From NCBI GenBank assembly GCA_964558825.1, contig CAZLGB010000141.1:1-9114 (forward strand): DNA of 9,114 bases, in the 5' to 3' direction. The notes below the pieces were generated by a model that did not search any database, was not told the DNA's origin, and saw only the letters and a program-made list of their open reading frames with translations. Within the stretch, counting starts at the first letter, position 1; the number at the start of each line of letters is the position of its first letter. Made by a program: the position numbers and the translations under genes. Source of the DNA: Phosphoribacter sp964558825 (GTDB lineage Bacteria > Actinomycetota > Actinomycetes > Actinomycetales > Dermatophilaceae). Positions 1 through 5,258 of the stretch are shown piece after piece.

Positions 1-49
1 CGCCGGATCGGGCGCCGCGGGAGGCGGCCGGCCGGCATACCCCCGCCGG

Positions 50-1036
50 ATGTCGGCGCCGGAGCGCGCCGAGCTGACCGACTCGTTGCTGGCCGCCGCC
101 TTGACTCAGCAGGAGCTCACGCCAGACGTCGAGGATCTGCTCGCCGCGGTCATCGGGGTGCTGCGCACGGTTGCGGCGGCGTCCGGGCTGCGGGCCGACG
201 AGGTCGAGGCCGCCGTCGCGCAGGCGCTGGCCTTCATCCGCCGCCGGCTCACCGGCGACTACAGCGTCGATGACTTCGGATTCGACCCCGACTTCGTCGA
301 GCACATCACCCTGCCGCTCATGCGGGTGCTCTACCGCCAGTGGTTCCGGGTGGAGGTGCGCGGCATCGAGCATGTCCCGGCCGACGGATCGGCGCTCATC
401 GTCGCCAACCACTCGGGCACCATCGCGCTCGACGCCCAGATGCTGCAGGTCGCCATCCACGACGAGCACCCGGCCAAGCGCAGCCTGCGGCTGCTCGGCG
501 CCGACCTCGTCTTCAAGACGCCCGTCATGGGGGCGATCGCCCGCAAACAGGGCGCGACCCTCGCCGCCAACCCCGATGCCGAGCGGCTGCTGTCCTCCGG
601 CGAGGTCGTTGGCGTCTTCCCCGAGGGATTCAAGGGAGTCGGCAAGCCCTTCAGCGAGCGCTACAAGCTGCAGCGTTTCGGGCGGGGTGGCTTCGTCAGC
701 GCCGCCGTGCGCACCGGCGCTCCGATCATCCCGGTCTCGATCATCGGAGCCGAGGAGACCTACCCGCTGCTCGGCGACGCCAAGGTCCTGGCCCGGCTGC
801 TCGGGGCCCCCTATTTCCCCATCACGCCGACCTGGCCGTGGCTGGGGCCGCTGGGCCTGCTGCCGCTGCCCTCCAAGTGGATCATGGAGTTCGGCGAGCC
901 GGTCGAGACGGCGAGCTTCGGGCCTGCCGGAGCCGACGACCCCATGCTCGTCTTCGACCTCACCGACCAGGTCCGCGAGACCATCCAACAGACGCTCTAT
1001 TCATTGCTCATGCTGCGCCGGTCGGTCTTCTCGTGA
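50..1036 (+). CDS. PlsC/MGAT-like lysophospholipid acyltransferase family protein
   Basis: A 328-residue protein of the membrane-associated phospholipid/glycerol acyltransferase superfamily, which moves an acyl group from acyl-CoA or acyl-ACP onto a glycerolipid or related acceptor; the acceptor here is unknown. Seen: an N-terminal helical region of about 95 residues, then the acyltransferase core with the catalytic block NHSGTIALD (His121, Asp128), the acceptor-binding block FPEGFKG (190-196), and the strand IIPVSIIGAEETYP (226-239). His and Asp are separated by six residues rather than the textbook four. No clear Shine-Dalgarno precedes the ATG, and the frame is open to the left window edge, so the true start may lie upstream. 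The glutaredoxin-like gene follows after 40 nt. M. tuberculosis has an acyltransferase (Rv0502) at the same end of its haem locus. Family assignment is firm; substrate is not. Confidence 0.88.
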   Translation: MSAPERAELTDSLLAAALTQQELTPDVEDLLAAVIGVLRTVAAASGLRADEVEAAVAQALAFIRRRLTGDYSVDDFGFDPDFVEHITLPLMRVLYRQWFRVEVRGIEHVPADGSALIVANHSGTIALDAQMLQVAIHDEHPAKRSLRLLGADLVFKTPVMGAIARKQGATLAANPDAERLLSSGEVVGVFPEGFKGVGKPFSERYKLQRFGRGGFVSAAVRTGAPIIPVSIIGAEETYPLLGDAKVLARLLGAPYFPITPTWPWLGPLGLLPLPSKWIMEFGEPVETASFGPAGADDPMLVFDLTDQVRETIQQTLYSLLMLRRSVFS

Positions 1037-1076
1037 CCGGCCCCGCAGGGGGCTCGGGCCAGGCCAGGAGTATGCC

Positions 1077-1328
1077 GTGACGGCTGCGGGACCCCCGCGG
1101 ATCACGCTCATCGGGCGCCCGGGATGTCACCTCTGCGAGGCGGCCGAAGTGGTGGTGGCCCGGGTGGCCGACGACCTGTGCATCGGGTGGGAGAAGCTCT
1201 CCATCGACGATGACGCCGCCCTGCACGAGCGCTACTGGGAGCTCATTCCGGTGGTGCTGGTGGACGGCGAGCAGGTCGATGTCTATGTGACGTCCGACGC
1301 TCGATTGCGTGCTGCACTCGGCGCCTGA
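1077..1328 (+). CDS. glutaredoxin-like thioredoxin-fold protein (DUF836-type)
   Basis: A short cytoplasmic thioredoxin-fold protein of 83 residues with a redox-active CxxC pair, GCHLC (Cys17 and Cys20), straight after the first beta strand (ITLIGRPG). A later IPVVLVDGE strand carries the cis-proline typical of glutaredoxins. It has no signal peptide or membrane segment. The GTG start was chosen because AGGAG (1066-1070) lies 6 nt upstream and the protein then begins just before the first strand; longer readings of this frame run antisense-like through the acyltransferase gene and are Arg/Ser-rich shadows. It corresponds by position and type to Rv0508, next to hemA in M. tuberculosis. Its physiological partner is unknown; a role in cytosolic thiol-disulfide exchange is inferred from the fold. 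One CGGCATAC word copy (reverse orientation, 1070-1077) occupies the gap between Shine-Dalgarno and start codon. Confidence 0.85.
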   Translation: MTAAGPPRITLIGRPGCHLCEAAEVVVARVADDLCIGWEKLSIDDDAALHERYWELIPVVLVDGEQVDVYVTSDARLRAALGA

Positions 1329-1381
1329 GCACGCGGCACTCGCTGGCAGCGCGCGAGCGAACCTCAGCGCGGAACGGGGCT

Positions 1382-1399
1382 TTGTGCAAACCTTCACAA
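1382..1399. promoter_or_regulatory. Rex operator (ROP) upstream of rex
   Basis: TTGTGCAAACCTTCACAA is an 18-bp inverted repeat. Its arms TTGTG and CACAA match the published Rex operator consensus TTGTGAANNNNTTCACAA, with one deviation in the left half (C for A at the sixth base). It lies about 80 bp before the rex start and overlaps the presumed -35 element and spacer of the rex promoter. Rex proteins repress from such sites and leave the DNA when NADH rises, so autoregulation of rex and its downstream hemD gene by the NADH/NAD+ ratio is the natural inference. No second good match was noticed elsewhere in the window. Confidence 0.85.
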
Positions 1400-1410
1400 G
1401 AGCCTACCCT
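1382..1410 (+). promoter_or_regulatory. putative sigma-70-type promoter of rex
   Basis: A -35 candidate TTGTGC (1382-1387) and a -10 candidate TACCCT (1405-1410, fitting the actinobacterial TANNNT form) are separated by 17 bp. Predicted transcription start is near 1417, leaving a leader of about 60 nt before the rex GTG. The Rex operator covers the -35 box and most of the spacer, as expected for direct occlusion of RNA polymerase. The rest of the 1329-1479 gap shows only a weak 5-bp inverted repeat near 1341-1359 and no coding region. Confidence 0.6.
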
Positions 1411-1479
1411 GTGCTGTGCCCGCCCTGTCGGGCGCCCCAGCCGAGACATCGGCGAGGACTCAGAAGGAGCCGGTAGGCC

Positions 1480-2163
1480 GTGACGACGCAGCCGTCCGCG
1501 CGCCGCGACATCCCCGCGGCGACGGTCTCCCGGCTACCGGTCTATCTCCGGGCACTGCACGACGCGGCGAGCCAAGGGGTCAACGGCGTCTCCTCCGAGG
1601 AGTTGGCGGCCGCGGCCGGAGTGCGACCCACCCAACTGCGCAAGGACCTCAGCCACCTGGGCTCGCACGGGGTGCGCGGCGTTGGCTATGACGTCGGTCG
1701 GCTGACCGCCGAGCTGACCAGCGCCCTGGGACTCAATCGCACCTGGCCGGTCGCGATCGTCGGGATGGGCAACCTCGGGCGGGCGCTGGCGGCATACTCC
1801 GGCTTCGCCACCGAGGGCTTTGACGTCGCCGCCCTGCTCGACCACGACCCCGCCATCGTCGGCGAGCGCGTCGGTGACCTGGTCGTCTCGGCGATGCCGG
1901 ATGCTGCGGGCCTCGCCGAGCTGGTCGGCCGGCTCGGCATCGCCATCGGCGTCATCGCCACGCCCCCCGGGTCGGCACAGGCGGTCGCGGATGCGCTCGT
2001 CGGGGCGGGTGTCGAGGCGGTGCTCAACTTCGCGCCGGTGGCTCTCACGCTGCCGTCGCACATCTCGGTGCGTGGTGTCGATCTGGCGACCGAGTTGCAT
2101 GTGTTGGCCTTTCTGCGCCAACACGATCCGCATGCAGGCAACGATGTGGGGAGGGCCGGGTGA
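1480..2163 (+). CDS. rex: redox-sensing transcriptional repressor Rex
   Basis: Rex is a dimeric repressor that senses the NADH/NAD+ ratio and, in actinomycetes, controls cytochrome bd, NADH dehydrogenase and haem genes. The 227-residue product shows the family layout: N-terminal winged helix (RDIPAATVSRLPVYLRAL, then SSEELAAAAGVRPTQLRKDLSHLG, about 9-62), the GVRGVGYDV hinge segment (64-72), then a Rossmann NADH-binding domain with GMGNLG (95-100) and LLDHDP (119-124), the ATPP strand (160-163), NFAP (183-186), and the C-terminal swapped helix starting VDLATELHVLAFL. The GTG start fits the usual N terminus and has AAGGAG at 1464-1469. Its stop overlaps the next gene's GTG by 4 nt, so the two are probably co-transcribed and translationally coupled. 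In Streptomyces the next gene would be hemA; here it is hemD. Confidence 0.97.
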   Translation: MTTQPSARRDIPAATVSRLPVYLRALHDAASQGVNGVSSEELAAAAGVRPTQLRKDLSHLGSHGVRGVGYDVGRLTAELTSALGLNRTWPVAIVGMGNLGRALAAYSGFATEGFDVAALLDHDPAIVGERVGDLVVSAMPDAAGLAELVGRLGIAIGVIATPPGSAQAVADALVGAGVEAVLNFAPVALTLPSHISVRGVDLATELHVLAFLRQHDPHAGNDVGRAG

Positions 2164-3773
2164 CCGAGCTGCTGATGATTGGCCGTCCCTCTGGGCGGGT
2201 GGCCTTCGTGGGCGCTGGCCCGGGCGATCCCGGTCTCATGACGGTGCGCTCGCGCGAGCTGCTGGCGGCGGCCGATGCCGTCGTCGTCGACACGGCAGGC
2301 CGGGAGCCGCTCGTGGCCGCCTATGCCAAGCCCGGTGTCGTCGTCGTCGACGTGCGGCACAGCGAGGACGGCGAGGAGCTGACCGTCGCTGCGCGCGCCA
2401 AGCTGTTGGTCAGCACCGCGGTGCAGGTGCCTCGTGGACTGGTCGTGCGGCTCATGGATGGCGACCCGGCGCTTTTTCATGGTTTTCCCGACGAGGCAAT
2501 GGCGTTGCGTCGCAGCGGGGTTGCCTTCGAGGTCGTGCCTGGCGTGAGCTCGGTCACCGCCGTCCCGACGTATGCCGGTGTGCCGCTCACCTGCCGCAAG
2601 GCCACCCGGGTCCTCGTCGTCCACGCGGGAGTGCCCGGCCAGGACTGGAGCTGTGCCACCGCCGACGACACGACCGTCGTCGTGCTCGGCTCGGCTCCGC
2701 GCATCGTCGAGGCTCTCGCTCGGCTGGTGGAGGTCGGGCGCTCGGAGCAGACCCCGGCGATGGTCGTCGAGGCCGGCACGACCACCGAGCAGGTCAGCCG
2801 GGTGACGACCCTGGGTGACGCCGGCGAGTTCGTCGAGTCGGCCCGAGTGGGCGCCCCCGTCATGGTCATCCTCGGCCGACCGGTGGGTCTGCGCGACGCG
2901 CTGTCGTGGTTCGAGACCAAGCCGCTGTTCGGGTGGCGGGTGCTGCTCCCGCGCACCAAGGACCCGCTGGACGAGGCCCTCACGCGCATCGGCGACTTCG
3001 GCGGCCGCCCGACGATCGTGCCGACCATCGGCGTCGAGCCGCCGCGCACGCCGGCGCAGATGGAGCGGGCGGTCAAGGGCCTGGTCACCGGCCGCTATGC
3101 CTGGGTCGGTTTCACCTCGGGCAACGCCGTGCGCGCCGTGCGCGAATATGTCGACGGCTTCGGTCTCGATGTGCGCTGCTTCGCCGGCGTGCAGATCGCA
3201 GCCACCGGGGCGGACACCGTGCGGGCGCTGCGCGAGTGGGGACTGATCCCCGACCTCGTGCCGACCGCGGAGCATTCGACGGCGGCGCTGCTGTCCGTGT
3301 GGCCCGACTTCGACGACGACGAGGACGCCCTCGGGCGAGTCTTCCTGCCGCGCGCCGACATCTCGACCGACACCCTCGTCGCCGGCCTGGCCGACCTGGG
3401 CTGGGAGGTCGACGACGTCACGGCATACCGCACGGTGCGCGCCGCTCCGCCAGCCGCGAGCATCCGCGAGGAGATCAAGGCCGGGTCCTTCGACGCCGCG
3501 GTCTTCACCTCGAGCGCGACCGTGCGCAATCTCGTCGGCATCGCCGGCAAGCCGCATCCGCAGACGGTCATCGCCTGCATCGGCCCGGCGACCGCCCGGA
3601 CCGCGGAGGAGCTCGGGCTGCGGGTCGACGTCCTCGCGCCGGAGCCGACCGCGGAAGCCGTCATCGAGGCGCTCGCCGGTCACGCCACCCGCCTGGCGCT
3701 GGTCGCTCGCGAGGCGGGTATGCCGGTGCGCCGCCCGAGCGAGCGACGCCCCGCCCGACGCCGCGCCCGCTGA
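2160..3773 (+). CDS. hemD: fused uroporphyrinogen III C-methyltransferase / uroporphyrinogen III synthase (CobA-HemD)
   Basis: A two-domain tetrapyrrole enzyme of 537 residues. Residues about 12-240 are a SUMT/CobA-like methyltransferase domain: SAM loop FVGAGPGDPGLMTVR (16-30), RLMDGDPALF (97-106), PGVSSVTAVPTYAGVPLT (127-144) and GTTTEQ (206-211). Residues about 258-512 are uroporphyrinogen III synthase, which cyclises hydroxymethylbilane: GWRVLLPRTKD, FTSGNAVRAV, LPRADIST, VTAYRTVRA, FTSSATVRNLVGIAGKP and IACIGPATARTAEELG. An Arg-rich tail ends the protein; the M. tuberculosis HemD fusion also ends in a basic tail, so this is not a frameshift. The GTG start is supported by GGGGAGG (2148-2154) and the 4-nt overlap with rex. 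No stop, frameshift or obvious loss is visible. The usual partners hemA and hemC (upstream) and hemB (downstream) are missing from the neighbourhood. Whether the methyltransferase half is active is uncertain; its GDP block departs from the canonical KGGDP form. Confidence 0.93.
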   Translation: MTELLMIGRPSGRVAFVGAGPGDPGLMTVRSRELLAAADAVVVDTAGREPLVAAYAKPGVVVVDVRHSEDGEELTVAARAKLLVSTAVQVPRGLVVRLMDGDPALFHGFPDEAMALRRSGVAFEVVPGVSSVTAVPTYAGVPLTCRKATRVLVVHAGVPGQDWSCATADDTTVVVLGSAPRIVEALARLVEVGRSEQTPAMVVEAGTTTEQVSRVTTLGDAGEFVESARVGAPVMVILGRPVGLRDALSWFETKPLFGWRVLLPRTKDPLDEALTRIGDFGGRPTIVPTIGVEPPRTPAQMERAVKGLVTGRYAWVGFTSGNAVRAVREYVDGFGLDVRCFAGVQIAATGADTVRALREWGLIPDLVPTAEHSTAALLSVWPDFDDDEDALGRVFLPRADISTDTLVAGLADLGWEVDDVTAYRTVRAAPPAASIREEIKAGSFDAAVFTSSATVRNLVGIAGKPHPQTVIACIGPATARTAEELGLRVDVLAPEPTAEAVIEALAGHATRLALVAREAGMPVRRPSERRPARRRAR

Positions 3774-3865
3774 GCACGTACGGGGCTGAGCCTTCGCCGG
3801 TGACCCGAGGCTCGTGCCCCTGGGGAGGGCCGCGGCAGCCACACTCACTCCACGGACATGACGAA

Positions 3866-3896
3866 GGGGCGTGCCACCGCAGCGGTGGCACGCCCC
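3866..3896. terminator. strong hairpin terminator between convergent hemD and yceI genes
   Basis: A perfect 14-bp GC-rich stem pairs 3866-3879 (GGGGCGTGCCACCG) with 3883-3896 (CGGTGGCACGCCCC) around a 3-nt CAG loop. It sits about 90 nt after the hemD stop and about 75 nt after the yceI stop, between two genes that run toward each other, so it could serve both strands. No long T-run follows on either side (only TT on the minus strand), which is common for actinobacterial terminators. The rest of the 3774-3969 gap shows no credible gene. Confidence 0.75.
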
Positions 3897-3969
3897 AACA
3901 GATCGAGCATCGCGCGTGGCTGGCCTCGGTCGGGGGAGCGAACCGGGCCTAGCTGCGCGGTGCCGGGCC

Positions 3970-4500
3970 TCAGCCCTTGAGCAGCTCGATCTCCAACGTG
4001 ATCTGGATCTTGTCCGAGACGAGCACGCCGCCGCCCTCGAGCGCGGCGTTCCAGGTCAGGCCCCAGTCCGAGCGGTTGATGCTCGTCGACGCGCTGAAAC
4101 CGGCCTTGGTGTTGCCCCACGGGTCGGCCTGCACGCCGTTGAACTCCAGCTCGAAGGTCACCGGGCGGGTGACGTCCTTGATGGTGAGGTTGCCGGTGAG
4201 CGAGTCCTCGGTCACCGCGGTCGAGACGAAAGTCAGCTGCGGGTAGTTGTCGACGTCGAAGAAGTCGCCGCTGCGCAGGTGCCCGTCGCGGTCGTCCTGG
4301 TTGGTCGTGATCGAGGCGGCCTGGGCGGTGGCCGAGACGCTCGTGTCGGCGAGGGAGTCCCCGACCGTCACGGTCCCGGCGACATCGGTGAAGCGGCCTC
4401 GGGCCTTGGCGACGACCAGGTGGCGGGCCACGAAGCCGACCTCCGAGTGCGCCGGGTCGACGGTCCAGGTGCCGGCGGTGAGGCCAGGGAAGGTGCTCAT
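3970..4500 (-). CDS. YceI family protein (lipid/isoprenoid-binding lipocalin-like fold)
   Basis: The 176-residue length is normal for a YceI-domain protein. YceI proteins form an extended lipocalin-like barrel that binds polyisoprenoid or other amphiphilic molecules; they are often periplasmic in Gram-negatives, but many actinobacterial members are cytosolic. Seen: GTWTVDPAHSEVGFVARHLVVAKARGRF (about 10-37), the SITTNQDDRDGHLRSGDFFDVDNYPQLTF segment (64-92), LTIKDVTRPVTF (105-116) and SINRSDWGLTW (140-150), all hallmark regions. No signal peptide is present. The ATG has AAAGGG (4511-4516 on the minus strand) 10 nt upstream. It is transcribed away from the marR gene and toward hemD. The ligand is unknown. 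Its place in a haem/cytochrome locus may be incidental or may reflect stress- or quinone-linked regulation; that is speculation. Confidence 0.93.
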   Translation of the reverse strand: MSTFPGLTAGTWTVDPAHSEVGFVARHLVVAKARGRFTDVAGTVTVGDSLADTSVSATAQAASITTNQDDRDGHLRSGDFFDVDNYPQLTFVSTAVTEDSLTGNLTIKDVTRPVTFELEFNGVQADPWGNTKAGFSASTSINRSDWGLTWNAALEGGGVLVSDKIQITLEIELLKG

Positions 4501-4562
4501 CAGGTGATCCCTTTCGGATGGGTTTGCGCGTTGACGTGACGGTCAGCATCGTTTACAGATCA

Positions 4563-4591
4563 ATTATTCCCGCAAGCATCACTGGTGACAA
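4563..4591 (-). promoter_or_regulatory. putative yceI promoter with short operator-like palindrome
   Basis: On the minus strand, -35 TTGTCA (4586-4591) and -10 AATAAT (4563-4568) are separated by exactly 17 bp, both five of six to consensus, in an unusually AT-rich pocket. The spacer contains the inverted repeat TCACTGGTGA (4579-4588), and a second one, TGACGTGACGGTCA (4532-4545), lies downstream of the start site. Either could bind the divergent MarR protein, though both are shorter than a typical 16-20 bp MarR operator. Promoter is well supported; operator identity is a guess. Confidence 0.6.
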
Positions 4592-4620
4592 GAGTCCTGT
4601 GCGGGGCGACGCGTGGCACC

Positions 4621-4626
4621 TATGCT
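4621..4626 (+). promoter_or_regulatory. candidate -10 element for marR
   Basis: TATGCT fits the TANNNT form and sits about 45 nt before the chosen marR start, giving a predicted transcription start near 4633. No convincing -35 lies 16-18 bp upstream. A rival arrangement is TTGACG (4531-4536), a 17-bp spacer and a poor -10 TACAGA (4554-4559). Both are weak. Confidence 0.3.
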
Positions 4627-4670
4627 TCGCAAGGGAGGACCCGACGACGTTGGACTGGGGGAGCGCAGCG

Positions 4671-5168
4671 ATGCACGATGCAGGGCCACGCTGGTTGAGT
4701 GACCCGGAGCAGCAGGCATGGCGTGCCTATCTCAGTGCCAACCGGCTCTTGCTCGAAGCCCTCGACAGTGGCTTGACCCGTCAGGGCCTCTCGCTGAGCG
4801 AGTACGAGATCATCTCCCAGCTCTCCGAGGCTTCCGATCGGCGGATGCGGATGTCGGAGCTCGCCGATGTCGTCGTGCAGTCGCGCAGTCGGCTCACCCA
4901 CACGGCCACCCGGCTCGAACGCCGCGGCTGGGTCGTGCGTGAGCCCTTCGAGGGCGACCGCCGTGGCGTGCTGCTCTCCCTCACCGACGCCGGCTACGCC
5001 AAGGTCGTCGAAGTCGCTCCGCGCCATGTCGAGGACGTCCGCCGCCACCTCGTCGATCGGCTCAGCCTCGAGCAGTTCATCGCCCTCGGCGAGGCGATGA
5101 GGGTGGTCCGCGACGAGCTCGCGCCCGCGAGCGACTCGGCCGAGGGCCCGACGGGCAACGCGAGCTGA
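4671..5168 (+). CDS. MarR family transcriptional regulator
   Basis: A 165-residue winged-helix regulator of MarR type; these dimers usually repress a divergent gene and respond to phenolic ligands, oxidants or metabolites. Seen: an N-terminal dimerisation helix (WRAYLSANRLLLEALDSGL, about 17-35), SLSEYEIISQLSEA (41-54), recognition region MSELADVVVQSRSRLTHTATRLERRGWVVR (61-90), and the wing with the signature DRRGVLLSLTDAG (96-108). The ATG was chosen because GGGGGAG (4657-4663) precedes it by 7 nt and the N terminus then matches the usual family form. A TTG at 4650 with AAGGGAGG (4631-4638) is a possible alternative. An ATG at 4518 in frame would overlap the promoter region and add non-conserved sequence. 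It has no Cys residues, so a thiol-oxidation sensor mechanism is unlikely. The adjacent divergent yceI gene is its probable target. Confidence 0.9.
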   Translation: MHDAGPRWLSDPEQQAWRAYLSANRLLLEALDSGLTRQGLSLSEYEIISQLSEASDRRMRMSELADVVVQSRSRLTHTATRLERRGWVVREPFEGDRRGVLLSLTDAGYAKVVEVAPRHVEDVRRHLVDRLSLEQFIALGEAMRVVRDELAPASDSAEGPTGNAS

Positions 5169-5203
5169 CGGCCCGGGCTCGCGCAGCTCCCTGACACCTC
5201 GAC

Positions 5204-5229
5204 CGTATGCCGCGCGGGCGCGGCATACG
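5204..5229. terminator. hairpin from two facing CGGCATAC words, after marR
   Basis: A perfect 11-bp stem pairs 5204-5214 with 5219-5229 around a 4-nt CGGG loop. Each arm contains one copy of the 8-base word that recurs through the window (GTATGCCG at 5205-5212, CGGCATAC at 5221-5228). It lies 35 nt past the marR stop and 30 nt before the phosphatase start, so it could end marR transcription. No T-run follows, so intrinsic termination is plausible but not certain. Confidence 0.55.
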
Positions 5230-5246
5230 CCATCGCGCGACGGTGG

Positions 5247-5252
5247 AACAAT
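5247..5252 (+). promoter_or_regulatory. candidate -10 of a leaderless phosphatase-operon transcript
   Basis: AACAAT (four of six to TATAAT) ends 6 nt before the A of the ATG at 5259, placing the predicted transcription start on the start codon itself. No Shine-Dalgarno is seen upstream of that ATG, which fits a leaderless mRNA, a common class in actinomycetes. There is no convincing -35. Confidence 0.4.
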
Positions 5253-5258
5253 GGGCCC

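Noticed and set aside
171..1328. A long plus-strand frame fused to the glutaredoxin-like protein
   Set aside because: The first 300 residues are Ser/Arg-rich and overlap the acyltransferase out of frame; only the part from the GTG at 1077 is real.
3700..3773. Arg-rich C terminus of HemD considered as a frameshift or degraded end
   Set aside because: The M. tuberculosis HemD fusion has a comparable basic tail after an AEHA-like helix, so this end looks natural.
1686..3848. A 720-codon open frame on the minus strand opposite rex and hemD
   Set aside because: Its Arg/Gly/Asp-rich, low-complexity product has no family motif and lies opposite two well-recognised genes; long antisense frames are expected at this GC content.
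4518..4670. An earlier ATG (4518) for the MarR gene
   Set aside because: The added 51 residues run through the AT-rich divergent promoter region, have no MarR similarity, and no ribosome site precedes the ATG.
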